DNA of 64,000 bases from Candidatus Opimibacter skivensis (GCA_016722045.1 JADKGY010000008.1:1-64000); one strand, 5' to 3'. Positions 36,464 to 45,488 are shown, counted from the stretch's first letter. Made by a program: numbers and translations. The notes: a model not told the origin generated them from the sequence alone.

Positions 36464-39277
36464 ATGCCCCTCTCCTGGAACGAAATCAAATCCCGCGCCG
36501 TCACCTTCAGCAAAGAATGGCAGGATGAAGTGAGCGAAGATGCCGAAGCCAAAAGCTTCTGGGATGATTTCTTCCACATCTTCGATATCAGCCGCAGAAG
36601 GGTCGCGACCTTTGAACAACAAGTCCGGAAGCTGGATAATAAAGCAGGTTTTATAGATCTGCTATGGAAAGGAAACATCCTGATCGAGCACAAGAGTCGG
36701 GGTCATAATCTTGATAAAGCGTATCAACAGGCCAAGGATTATTTTCCGGGTCTGAAGGAAAAAGAATTACCACGCTATATCCTGGTGAGTGATTTCGCGC
36801 GGTTTCGATTGTATGATCTTGATGAAGGGACGCAACAAGAATTCAAGCTCGAAGATCTTGTACAGCATGTCAATCTCTTTGGCTTCATCGCCGGATATCA
36901 GAAGCGGACATATAAAGAACAGGATCCTGTCAATATCGAAGCTGCCGAACTCATGGGCCGTCTTCATGATAAGCTGAAGGACATCGGTTATGAAGGCCAT
37001 CACCTGGAGATCTATCTCGTGCGATTGTTGTTTTGTCTTTTTGCTGATGACACCGGGATCTTTGAGAAGGGGATCATGAATGATTATCTCGATCAGAAGA
37101 CCAGTGAAGATGGCAGTGATCTGGCTGCACACATCGCGCAATTATTTGAGATCCTGAATACACCTCAGGAGAAGCGACTTCGAAAACTTGATGAAGCCCT
37201 CGCTGCATTTCCGTATGTCAATGGTCGATTGTTTGAAGAGCAACTGCCGATGGCCAGCTTCGACAGCGAGATGCGAAAGATATTGATGGAGTGTTGTCTG
37301 CTGGACTGGGGTAAGATATCACCTGCCATTTTTGGATCGCTGTTTCAGAGTGTGATGGACAAGAAGGCTCGTCGTAACCTGGGTGCGCATTACACGAGTG
37401 AGAAAAATATCCTCAAGCTGATCAAGCCATTGTTCCTCGATGATCTGTGGGATCAGTATGAAAAAGTAAAGAGTGATAAGAATAAGCTGAAGCGTCTGCA
37501 TCATACGATTAGCAAGCTTCGTTTTCTTGATCCGGCTTGTGGTTGTGGTAATTTCCTGGTGATCGCTTATCGTGAGTTGCGACGACTGGAGCTTGAGATA
37601 TCAAAGATTCTGCTCCGGGGTCAGCAGATCACGAGTATCAATGATTATTTTCTTGTCGATGTCGATCAGTTTTATGGGATCGAGTATGAGGAGTTTCCGA
37701 GTCAGATCGCGCATGTGGCGATGCTGTTGATGGATCACCAGATGAATGAAGAGGCAAGTATTGCATCGGGTGAATACATCAAAAAGATCCCGATCAAGAA
37801 AAGTTCTACAATCGTGCATGGCAATGCATTGCGGATTGACTGGCAGAGTTTGATTGTGCCTTATTCGTGGGAGAGGAATATTCCTAGGTATCATTATATA
37901 CTGGGGAATCCGCCGTTTATTGGTAAGTCCCTTCAAAATGTTCAGCAAAAGGAAGACATGGATCTTGTTTTTGCGGGAGTCAATGGAGCTGGTGTGCTTG
38001 ATTATGTGACTGCATGGTATATCCGAGCTGCACAGTATATGGAAAAAGCAAATGAGGTTGAAGAGAATGACTTACCAAGAACAAAGACTGCATTCGTAAG
38101 TACAAATTCTATTGCGCAGGGGGAGCAGGTTGGAGTATTGTGGAGTGAATTGTTTAACAGATACCATTGCAAAATTCATTTTGCTCACAGGACCTTTAAG
38201 TGGGGAAACGAGGCAAAAGGGAATGCGGCGGTACATGTTGTTATTATTGGGTTTTCAAATTTTGATATTGATAAGAAATTAATTTTTGAATATGATGAAT
38301 TAAATAGTGAGCCACATGAAATGCAAGTGAAAAACATTAATCCTTATTTGGTCAGCGGAAAAGATTTAATAATTATCAAAAGACAAAGGTCGATTTCCAA
38401 TGTTCCACAAATATCTTTCGGAAGCATGCCTAACGATGATGGCGGATTATTGTTAACGAATCAGGAAAAAATTGAACTAGTTACATCCGAACCAAAAGTT
38501 GAAAAATATATTAAACCTCTTATTAGTGCCCATGAGTTTATTAATGGTGAACTTCGATGGTGCTTATGGTTAGAAAAAGCTAATCCAAAAGAATTGCAGG
38601 AACTCCCGCAAGTTTTAAAACGCATTCAACATGTAAAAGAGCATAGAAGCAGAAGTATTAGAGAAGCAACCAATAAACTGTCAGCCACTCCAACTTTATT
38701 TGGTGAGAATAGGCAACCAGACGGAGATTATGTTCTAATCCCTGGTCATTCTTCCGAAAATAGATATTACATCCCGTTGGGTTATTTTGGTCCTGAATAC
38801 ATTGTAAATAATAGCTGTTTTTTTATCCCAAAAACTTTACCCTATCATTTCGGAATACTACACTCCATTTTCCATATGACGTGGATCAAATATATTTGTG
38901 GTAGAATTAAAAGTGATTTCAGGTATTCCAACACCATAGTTTACAATAACTTCCCCTGGCCCGAAAATCCTTCTGAAAAACAAAAGGAAGCTGTAGAAAA
39001 AGCAGCTCAGGCTGTGCTTGATGCCAGGGCGCAATTTCAAAATCCTGCTCCTGGTGAAAAGGTGGCTAGTCTTGCTGATCTCTACGATCCGAATACGATG
39101 CCTCCGGTTCTTGTCAAAGCGCATCAGGCATTGGATAAGGCAGTTGATCTTTGTTATCGACCACAGCCATTTCCGAATGAGACGAAGCGGATTGAGTTTT
39201 TGTTTGAGTTGTATGATCGGTATACGGCGGGGATGTTTGCGGGGGAGAAGAAGAAAGGGAACCGAAAAGTTAAATGA
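36464..39277 (+). CDS. MmeI-like type IIL restriction-modification enzyme
   Basis: A 937-aa single-chain enzyme that both methylates one strand of its asymmetric site and cuts DNA at a distance. The N-terminal nuclease has D65, E75 and K77 in a D-x9-ExK arrangement (FIDLLWKGNILIEHKSRG), the same spacing as MmeI. The adenine methyltransferase core has motif I FLDPACGCGNF near residue 353 and motif IV GNPPF near 482. A target-recognition region (about 590-830) is followed by the family C-terminal segment (PVLVKAHQALDKAVD, YRPQPFPNETKRIEFLFELYDRYTAG). Length fits the family. The recognition region is much AT-richer than both ends. The gene is convergent with the AT-rich operon. Confidence 0.92.
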   Translation: MPLSWNEIKSRAVTFSKEWQDEVSEDAEAKSFWDDFFHIFDISRRRVATFEQQVRKLDNKAGFIDLLWKGNILIEHKSRGHNLDKAYQQAKDYFPGLKEKELPRYILVSDFARFRLYDLDEGTQQEFKLEDLVQHVNLFGFIAGYQKRTYKEQDPVNIEAAELMGRLHDKLKDIGYEGHHLEIYLVRLLFCLFADDTGIFEKGIMNDYLDQKTSEDGSDLAAHIAQLFEILNTPQEKRLRKLDEALAAFPYVNGRLFEEQLPMASFDSEMRKILMECCLLDWGKISPAIFGSLFQSVMDKKARRNLGAHYTSEKNILKLIKPLFLDDLWDQYEKVKSDKNKLKRLHHTISKLRFLDPACGCGNFLVIAYRELRRLELEISKILLRGQQITSINDYFLVDVDQFYGIEYEEFPSQIAHVAMLLMDHQMNEEASIASGEYIKKIPIKKSSTIVHGNALRIDWQSLIVPYSWERNIPRYHYILGNPPFIGKSLQNVQQKEDMDLVFAGVNGAGVLDYVTAWYIRAAQYMEKANEVEENDLPRTKTAFVSTNSIAQGEQVGVLWSELFNRYHCKIHFAHRTFKWGNEAKGNAAVHVVIIGFSNFDIDKKLIFEYDELNSEPHEMQVKNINPYLVSGKDLIIIKRQRSISNVPQISFGSMPNDDGGLLLTNQEKIELVTSEPKVEKYIKPLISAHEFINGELRWCLWLEKANPKELQELPQVLKRIQHVKEHRSRSIREATNKLSATPTLFGENRQPDGDYVLIPGHSSENRYYIPLGYFGPEYIVNNSCFFIPKTLPYHFGILHSIFHMTWIKYICGRIKSDFRYSNTIVYNNFPWPENPSEKQKEAVEKAAQAVLDARAQFQNPAPGEKVASLADLYDPNTMPPVLVKAHQALDKAVDLCYRPQPFPNETKRIEFLFELYDRYTAGMFAGEKKKGNRKVK

Positions 39278-39295
39278 GAATTTTGCAACCACTCC

Positions 39296-40084
39296 TTATT
39301 TGCTATTTATTATAATGGTAAAATGGAATTTTTGTGGTTCTGGTTGTCCATAGTAAACTTTTAATAAAACCGGGATAGTTTCATCTGTAGAATTCTCGAC
39401 ATCCATACTAAATTCAACCGTTTGAGACTCCTTTGCATCTAGTATCGAAAAAATATTTGTTGCATCAAAGGCTTTCTCGTAATGTGGTTCATCATTAACA
39501 TTTATAGGAAACCAATCATTGTCTCCTCCACCAAGCACGATTCCATTATTCTTAGAATTTGTATAAATCCTAACATGAATAGTTCTTGTTGGAAAATCTC
39601 CCGCGTTTCTAATTTCAACAACAGTATTAGCATGGTTTGCCGATAAGGTTACAACTGCGCCTTCTATTGGCCGGCCATTAATAAAACATTCAAGTATTGG
39701 TTTTCTTAATTGTGTACCTGCAAGCTCTTTAAATTGGCTTTGCATATTATAAATGGCGTTATCAATATTCGCCAAATCTTCTTTGTTTTTTTGATCCTGA
39801 TCTGTTGAAAATTTAGTGATCTGTTTTTGGAAAGATTCTTGCTGCTTTATCTCATTTGCTTTTATGTCCTGAAAATCAATTTCCATTTTTGATATAGCAT
39901 ACTCTATCCTTTCTTTTGAATCGCCTCTAAAGTCATAGGCCAGGAATATTGGAAATGCAATTCCGAATACAGCTAACAAGAAACCAGCCGCCCAAATCAT
40001 AGTCTGACTTCTAATTTCTGCTGCCTCAACTTTTGATTCTAAAATTTTATTTTCTATAAATAATTTAATTTGTTCCTCTTCCAT
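39296..40084 (-). CDS. membrane-anchored coiled-coil protein of unknown function
   Basis: A 262-aa protein. A short cytoplasmic N-terminus (EEEQIKLFIENKILESKVEA, helical) leads into one transmembrane segment (about 29-50, WAAGFLLAVFGIAFPIFLAY), then a coiled-coil region (about 55-125, KERIEYAISKMEIDFQDIKA ... NIDNAIYNMQSQFKEL) and a beta-rich domain (about 130-262). It is the last gene of a four-gene operon, 4 bp after the methyltransferase gene. I recognise no family. In a defence setting a membrane protein of this type could be an effector, which is inference only. Confidence 0.75.
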   Translation of the reverse strand: MEEEQIKLFIENKILESKVEAAEIRSQTMIWAAGFLLAVFGIAFPIFLAYDFRGDSKERIEYAISKMEIDFQDIKANEIKQQESFQKQITKFSTDQDQKNKEDLANIDNAIYNMQSQFKELAGTQLRKPILECFINGRPIEGAVVTLSANHANTVVEIRNAGDFPTRTIHVRIYTNSKNNGIVLGGGDNDWFPINVNDEPHYEKAFDATNIFSILDAKESQTVEFSMDVENSTDETIPVLLKVYYGQPEPQKFHFTIIINSK

Positions 40085-40088
40085 ACAT

Positions 40089-40838
40089 TTATTTTTTCCT
40101 CATTATTACTATGATACATTGTTCTGATGATAGTTTAACATTTTTTTCAACAAATGACTGAATTCTGGAATCTTCTCGTTTATATTTTTTGAATTCAATA
40201 AACTGTCTAACACACCACTCTTTTGTAATATTTAATTCATCATAAGGGGATAATTTGTTATATTCGGATACATAAATTGTATCATAATTCAGTTCATAAA
40301 ATAAATTTATTACTTCTTCCTTTTTGAAATAATGCTTAAAATGTTTAAATCTTTCATCACCCTTACTTAAATCATTACTAGGATGGTTAACTGAGTGAAC
40401 TTGAATATAAATCATACTATTCTGAACCAAATATTTATCCAATCCAATTATTGACTGTCTAACTGTTTCTATATCAAAAAAATGGAACAAATTTGAAGCA
40501 ATTATGAGTGATAATTTTGTTTCGGGAATAATAATATTTGGATATGATTGATTTAATATTTCGATATCAAGTTTTGAATGAAATTGAACTTCATATTCCT
40601 TAATTTTTATCTCAAACAATTTTATTAACACATCATCATTATCAACAGCAAATACTTTATGACCTTTTTTTGCAAAATGGATTGAATCTATTCCTAATCC
40701 AAGCCCTATATCCAATACAGGATAATTAAGCATGTCCCTTTCATAAATTCTCAAGGGCCCTTCAAACATTTCAACAATTTCGTTAATTGAATATTTTTCA
40801 TATAAAATTTCGAATAAAATTTGATAACTTCTTTCCAT
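40089..40838 (-). CDS. class I SAM-dependent methyltransferase
   Basis: A 249-aa methyltransferase with motif I VLDIGLGLGIDSIHFA at about 41-56, motif II acidic residue in KVFAVDND, and a later LSLIIASNLFHFF segment. No DNA-methyltransferase catalytic motif (NPPY-like) is visible, so the substrate is more likely a small molecule, RNA or protein. It has an unusually AT-rich sequence, lies 39 bp after the small partner gene, and precedes the coiled-coil membrane gene by 4 bp. Confidence 0.83.
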   Translation of the reverse strand: MERSYQILFEILYEKYSINEIVEMFEGPLRIYERDMLNYPVLDIGLGLGIDSIHFAKKGHKVFAVDNDDVLIKLFEIKIKEYEVQFHSKLDIEILNQSYPNIIIPETKLSLIIASNLFHFFDIETVRQSIIGLDKYLVQNSMIYIQVHSVNHPSNDLSKGDERFKHFKHYFKKEEVINLFYELNYDTIYVSEYNKLSPYDELNITKEWCVRQFIEFKKYKREDSRIQSFVEKNVKLSSEQCIIVIMRKK

Positions 40839-40877
40839 ATTTGATGGTGTAATATTAATCTAAGCAATATTGGAATG

Positions 40878-41168
40878 TTAAAAATAATTTTCTTTAAGTA
40901 AATTAATATCCAATGCAAAATAATTACTTTGGATTTTTGGTACCATACGATAAAGTCTACTTATTGCTTCTTGCAAGCGTTCCGTTTTGAAAATGAAAAG
41001 ATACCTTTTATATATTGGTGGAATATCTGAGAGAATTTGAGAAGAGCCTTCAACCTTGCCCTCTAAATCAAGTTTTTTTAGTGAATAAAAATCATTCATA
41101 TTAAATTTTAGTTCAACAAATACCATTCTAGTTTTTGCATCATTTGACAAGCCGAATGCCATGTCCAT
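40878..41168 (-). CDS. small ATPase partner protein, C-terminal part (frameshifted)
   Basis: A 96-aa reading that probably is the second half of one 164-aa protein starting at 41371. An in-frame stop lies just upstream in this frame, and the upstream frame matches well until about 41169. Adding one base to the short T run at 41168-41169 joins them into a smooth sequence (RLERINQ then MDMAFGLSND). The segment TRMVFVELKFN is reminiscent of nuclease-fold E-x-K motifs, but I cannot assign a family. Function unknown; it is coupled to the AAA ATPase. Confidence 0.6.
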   Translation of the reverse strand: MDMAFGLSNDAKTRMVFVELKFNMNDFYSLKKLDLEGKVEGSSQILSDIPPIYKRYLFIFKTERLQEAISRLYRMVPKIQSNYFALDINLLKENYF

Positions 41169-41371
41169 TGATTTATTCTTTCAAGTCTACCTATCTCTTC
41201 GGAATATAAATTTTCAGCTTGATCCATATTGAGTACCACTTCATCATTAATAAAAAGCGGTGATGGGCCTGAATATCCTTCATTGGAAATCAGCAAATTG
41301 ATATCTGTTATTATTTGAGAATATTTTAATGAGACAGGGTGCTCTAATGTAGTTAATTTGCAATATTTCAT
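41108..41371 (-). CDS. small ATPase partner protein, N-terminal part (frameshifted)
   Basis: An 87-aa reading starting 2 bp after the ATPase stop, so tightly coupled. The first about 67 residues (to RLERINQ) look genuine. The last 20 (WTWHSACQMMQKLEWYLLN) are the wrong-frame reading of the segment that in the other frame gives MDMAFGLSNDAKTRMVFVEL. See the entry at 40878-41168 for the other half. Confidence 0.55.
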   Translation of the reverse strand: MKYCKLTTLEHPVSLKYSQIITDINLLISNEGYSGPSPLFINDEVVLNMDQAENLYSEEIGRLERINQWTWHSACQMMQKLEWYLLN

Positions 41372-41373
41372 AA

Positions 41374-42702
41374 TTATGCACCGTACTGATGAATACGTTC
41401 TAACGCAATATTAAATGATTCGAAAATTGGGTCAATATCAGTTTTAAGATGTTTATAATCATATAAGTAAATCATCTCTCTCTTCTTAGCAATGTAATAA
41501 TTTAAATTCTTGTCGATTGCCTCTTTTTCAGAGATATATTTTATAGCACTAACCATATCGGGATTATGTGAGGCAATGAAAAATTTAACTCCAATGATTT
41601 TATGTAACATTACAATTAATCGGGCGTACTCAATAATCCATTGCGGGTGTAAATGTGATTCTGGCTCATCTATTATTAAAAGGGTTTTGTCAGTTAATGA
41701 GCCATTTTTTAATAATAATTGAATGATTCCAAACGACTTAACACCAGTTGCACAATCTAAAAGATCATATGTGTGTCCGTCATCTCGCTTATATATAAAA
41801 TCCCTTCCAAAATCTGAGCCGTCATTTATTGATATTTCGCCGTGAATAATATCCCTACTTATCGATCCTGATATTTTTGAAATATCAACTTTACTGGATT
41901 TAGATAATAATTCATTTAAATCATCCCAATGAGGATTATCAGAATCTTCTTCTCCTAACATCATTGGCGTGTCTATATAAATAACATTTTGAATTGAGTA
42001 TGGAATGGAAAGATAATTTTTTGTCAGAGAGATAATCTCTTCTTCATATTCCAACACATAAAAAACATCTGGTAATTCGTCCGAAGAAAAAATTGATCTT
42101 AATGATTCAATAAATAAAGATGTCGGCCTTGATTTTATTTTCCCGTCAGCCTCTTTGAAAAGAGATTCAACAAAATTAGAAATTTGATCAAGATTCAAAG
42201 GTGAATTTTCATTTTCATCAAACGTACTTATTTTAAGTACATCCCTCATTATTTGTTTAAGTCTAAAATTTCTAGTTGATGTTTTAATTCGCTTATCCTC
42301 TTCAAACAAATCTTGTTGAAAAGAATAGAAATAGGCCATTTTATTAATTATTGAAATCCATTTGTTTAATTGAATGTCAGGTGAATTATCTGATTTCCTC
42401 CTCAGTATTAATAAGTCTTTACGAATTTCTTCTCGAATATTCCTATCCTTTATTACTGTATAAAGTTCATGTTGTAGAATGTCCAAAAAACGAAAAACAT
42501 CCTTTAATCTTAATTGTAATTCCCTCAATACAAGTTCATCAAAATCAGAGGTTGTTTTATAGAGATGGTATAATAATTTTGAGATGGTACTTTTGCCTGA
42601 TCCGTTTTCACCCGCTACGACAGTAATTCCATCGATAATAATATCCGCTCTACCAACCGAGCGAAATCCTTCAATATTAACTCTTATCTGTGAAGCCACC
42701 AT
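41374..42702 (-). CDS. AAA-family ATPase (AAA_15/AAA_21 type, ABC-like)
   Basis: A 442-aa ATPase with the SMC/ABC-like head. Walker A is GENGSGKST (about 33-41), followed by a long helical insertion, a signature-like region (DCATGVKSFGIIQLLL), Walker B TLLIIDEPESHLHPQ, and the H-loop ASHNPDMV. No TOPRIM domain follows, so it is not a full OLD nuclease. Such ATPases commonly act as sensors in two-gene anti-phage modules (for example PARIS AriA, Septu PtuA). This gene heads the AT-rich operon and faces the MmeI-like gene, so a defence role is likely but not proven. Confidence 0.85.
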   Translation of the reverse strand: MVASQIRVNIEGFRSVGRADIIIDGITVVAGENGSGKSTISKLLYHLYKTTSDFDELVLRELQLRLKDVFRFLDILQHELYTVIKDRNIREEIRKDLLILRRKSDNSPDIQLNKWISIINKMAYFYSFQQDLFEEDKRIKTSTRNFRLKQIMRDVLKISTFDENENSPLNLDQISNFVESLFKEADGKIKSRPTSLFIESLRSIFSSDELPDVFYVLEYEEEIISLTKNYLSIPYSIQNVIYIDTPMMLGEEDSDNPHWDDLNELLSKSSKVDISKISGSISRDIIHGEISINDGSDFGRDFIYKRDDGHTYDLLDCATGVKSFGIIQLLLKNGSLTDKTLLIIDEPESHLHPQWIIEYARLIVMLHKIIGVKFFIASHNPDMVSAIKYISEKEAIDKNLNYYIAKKREMIYLYDYKHLKTDIDPIFESFNIALERIHQYGA

Positions 42703-42922
42703 TGATCTGAAGTGTTATGTTTGTCTTATTCTTGGATCAGGAATATTATTACTACTAAGATACGATTTTTGAACTTTATTAGACTAATCTCAACAGTATG
42801 TTCTATTTGCTCAATGCGTTCGAATTCATCGACTTCCTGAATTTCAAACTAAACTCTCTAAACCTTGATACAAAATAATCAAACTCTACATTTCGACTCG
42901 CGCATCCTTTCCCTCATCACAC

Positions 42923-42966
42923 GGATGCTGAGCTGTAGCAAAAGGATGAGTGTAGCATGTCAAAGC
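42923..42966 (+). repeat. 44-nt CTGTAGC repeat, copy 4
   Basis: Begins GGATGCTGAGCTGTAGCA; the core matches the copies at 34664 and 60643. It lies in the 281-bp gap between the ATPase operon and pntB. Confidence 0.8.
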
Positions 42967-42983
42967 TCAGTGCAAGCAACAAA

Positions 42984-44386
42984 TTATACATTTCGCAACT
43001 CGGCTATTAATTTCTCCAACGTCACTTTCGCATCTCCGAAAAGCATCCGTGTCTTTTTATCATAAAACAATTCATTCTCTATCCCCGCATAACCCTTCGC
43101 CATACTTCGTTTCATTACAATAATATTTTTTGCTGTATTCGCTTTAATAATAGGCATGCCATAGATCGGTGATGATGGATCTGTCTCCGCTGCAGGATTG
43201 ACGACGTCATTTGCGCCGATGACAATCACTACATCTGTGTTCGGAAGCTGGGGATTGATCTCATCCATTTCTTTCAATTTTTCATACGGCACATCAGCTT
43301 CTGCAAGCAATACATTCATGTGACCCGGCATACGGCCTGCCACAGGATGTATCGCAAAATTGACTTCAACACCTTTCGCTTCAAGTGCTTTTTCAAATTC
43401 ATGACATGTATGCTGTGCTTGTGCAACAGCAAGTCCATATCCGGGCACGATGACGATGCGCTGCGCATAGGCACACATGATCGCTGTATCCGTGACACTG
43501 ATCTCACTGATCGACATGCCTTCCATGGATTTTGAACTCGGACCGGTAGCACTAAATGCTCCACTGATCACATTCCACAGTGATCGGTTCATCGCTTTAC
43601 ACATCAGCACTGTCAGAATAGTACCTGCACTGCCGACGAGGATACCACCGGTCAACATGACCTGGTTGTCATACAGAAATCCACCAAGAGCGGCCGCTAT
43701 ACCTGTAAAGGAATTCAACAACGATATCACCACCGGCATATCCGCACCACCGATTGGCAACACAAACAATATTCCGTAAATCAGTGATGCTGCAAAAACG
43801 ATCCAGATAAAAAAATCACCCCACGCAGGTATCAACGAAACCCCAATGATCAGCCCCAGTATGGCAAACACAATTGTATTGTTAGTGATCTGCTGTACTT
43901 TGCTTCCGTAGTCTTTTATTTTTCCTTCGAGCTTTCCAAACGCCACCATACTTCCTGCGAAAGAAACTGTGCCGATCATTAAACTTAGAAATATAATGAA
44001 CCTGTGTCCGAATTCCTGCGGGTGATGTGTATTCATCTCCACCATCGCGATCAATGCAGCGCATGCTCCACCCATACCATTGAACATCGATACCATCTGC
44101 GGCATCGCCGTCATTTTGACACGCATCGCTGCGATGTAGCCAACGATCGTTCCGATAAGGATAGCACCAAAGATGAACGGAAGATTTCCGATACGTGTAA
44201 CCTCACCGGTTTCATGATCCACATTCTCATGCAGCAAAATGGTACCAAGTATGGCTACGATCATACCGAGTGCAGCAAATAGGTTTCCCTTTTTGCCGTA
44301 TCGGGTTTTGACAACATCTTCAGGCCTACGATGAAAGACAAACTTCCGAAGAGGTAACAGATTTTCAGGATATCAATGTTGGACAT
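42984..44386 (-). CDS. pntB: NAD(P) transhydrogenase subunit beta, with a single-base frameshift near the start
   Basis: PntB moves hydride between NADH and NADP coupled to proton translocation. The uninterrupted frame is 42984-44264 (426 aa), but the family N-terminus is upstream in another frame: ATG at 44386 gives MSNIDILKICYLFGSLSFIVGLKMLSKPDT, and the real frame resumes as KGNLFAALGMIVAILGT. One missing base in the T run at 44290-44294 (five instead of six) explains the break; repaired length is about 467 aa, as expected. Eight or so membrane helices and the C-terminal NADP domain (IVPGYGLAVAQAQH, VIVIGANDVVNPAA) are intact. It follows the pntA membrane gene by about 180 bp. Confidence 0.9.
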
Positions 44387-44392
44387 GAGAAG

Positions 44393-44427
44393 ATTTTCGA
44401 TTTTCGATTGTTGATTTTCGATTGTTG
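44393..44427. repeat. 14-bp tandem repeat just upstream of pntB
   Basis: The unit ATTTTCGATTGTTG occurs twice (44400-44413, 44414-44427) plus a 7-base partial copy, ending seven bases before the pntB start codon at 44386 (minus). Confidence 0.8.
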
Positions 44428-44564
44428 CTATGCACTAATTTAAAAGAAGGACGCAGATCAATTAAGAAAAAGATATGATCAATTAAGATTTGATTTACCA
44501 TAAAAATTGACTGCTTACTGAATACTGATCACTATTTCTTTTCTGCCTTTTCTGCCCCTTCTGC

Positions 44565-44894
44565 CTATTTTTTCTTCTTAAACATCTGCAGCATTCTATT
44601 CGTGACGACGAATCCACCGACTACATTTAAAGTACCCAGCACCACGGCAAGGAATCCCAGCGTCAGTGCCAGATAATTGTCAGGAGAGGAGTGGCCCATC
44701 ACGATGATACTCCCGATGATGACCACACCATGTATGGCATTGGCTCCACTCATCAGAGGTGTATGAAGGATAGCGGGTACATTGCTGATCACCTCGATGC
44801 CCAGGAATACGGCCAGCAGAAGGATGTAACAAATATCCCAGATGTCGAGAGAGGTCAGAAAGCCCTGAATGTCAGATAGAAAGATCATATGCAA
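44565..44894 (-). CDS. NAD(P) transhydrogenase subunit alpha, membrane part
   Basis: A 109-aa protein corresponding to the C-terminal membrane half of PntA (often called PntA2). Three hydrophobic helices are seen (CYILLLAVFLGIEVIS, AIHGVVIIGSIIVMG, YLALTLGFLAVVLGTLNVVGGF) with the family signature VPAILHTPLMSGANAIHG. In split systems a soluble NAD-binding subunit precedes it. Here the upstream gene is the divergent cupin, so that subunit is not adjacent. A TACTTTTG box (44923-44930, minus) may be its -7 element. Confidence 0.88.
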   Translation of the reverse strand: MHMIFLSDIQGFLTSLDIWDICYILLLAVFLGIEVISNVPAILHTPLMSGANAIHGVVIIGSIIVMGHSSPDNYLALTLGFLAVVLGTLNVVGGFVVTNRMLQMFKKKK

Positions 44895-44950
44895 AGATTG
44901 AACAATTGGTATGAGAAGGTTGCAAAAGTAGGAAATCTTAGCTTGGGAAA

Positions 44951-44981
44951 TTTGGCATCAGATCGTGAGTTTTTATGGTAT
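44951..44981 (+). promoter_or_regulatory. possible promoter of the cupin gene
   Basis: TTTG (44951-44954), then 19 bases, then TATGGTAT (44974-44981), a partial match to TAnnTTTG. It lies just upstream of the hairpin at 44997-45028. Confidence 0.4.
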
Positions 44982-44982
44982 G

Positions 44983-45036
44983 ACCGCAAGATTGATATAA
45001 ATATTGCGGTTTCACCCGCAATATTTATACTTTTTC
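44983..45036 (+). promoter_or_regulatory. terminator-like hairpin with a competing arm in the cupin leader
   Basis: A perfect 13-bp stem (44997-45009 with 45016-45028, loop 6) is followed by ACTTTTTC, as in an intrinsic terminator. An upstream arm ACCGCAA (44983-44989) can instead pair with TTGCGGT (45004-45010), so two mutually exclusive folds exist. It could be an attenuator of the cupin gene or simply operator sites. Confidence 0.5.
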
Positions 45037-45104
45037 AATAATTCTCCATGATCTATATCAACGGCCAATCTGACATTTATCACAATAAGATTTATTTACA
45101 CCAT

Positions 45105-45488
45105 ATGGAAAAAGTCAATATCCCCCAAAAACTCTCCCTCATCCACGATCACTGGAATCCCCGTATCGCCGGCGAATTGAATGGTCAACATATCAAGCTC
45201 GTCAAATTCAAAGGCGAATTCATCTGGCATAAACATGATGATGATGATGAAATGTTCTATGTGCTCCAGGGTGAATTCAAAATGGAACTGCGTGATCAAA
45301 CGATTTTGCTGCAGGAAAATGAATTCCTGATCGTTCCTCGTGGAGTTGAACACCGGCCCGTTGCAGAAAATGAAGTTTCGGTGATGCTTTTTGAACCCGC
45401 CAGCACATTGAATACTGGTGATACACGAGGAGATATGACAAGAGATTATCTGCAGAAAATATTAAAAAAGGTAAGCAGTAACCGGTAA
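45105..45488 (+). CDS. cupin-domain protein
   Basis: A 127-aa single-domain cupin when started at the ATG at 45105 (MEKVNIPQKLSLIHDHW). An upstream ATG at 45048 adds 19 atypical residues. Metal-binding cupin motif 1 is WHKHDDDDEMFYVLQGEF (two His and one Glu), and motif 2 is VPRGVEHRPVA. Proteins of this size bind a metal and may be isomerases, dioxygenases or sensors; no specific activity can be assigned. A hairpin precedes the gene. Confidence 0.85.
   Translation: MEKVNIPQKLSLIHDHWNPRIAGELNGQHIKLVKFKGEFIWHKHDDDDEMFYVLQGEFKMELRDQTILLQENEFLIVPRGVEHRPVAENEVSVMLFEPASTLNTGDTRGDMTRDYLQKILKKVSSNR

Noticed and set aside
36464..39277. BREX PglX or DISARM methyltransferase
   Set aside because: An N-terminal D-x9-ExK nuclease and MmeI-like C-terminal segment are present, and no BREX or DISARM partner genes are nearby.
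41374..42702. PARIS or OLD-type system
   Set aside because: The ATPase fits the broad class, but the partner is not a TOPRIM/DUF4435 protein and the ATPase lacks a C-terminal TOPRIM domain; no named system could be assigned.
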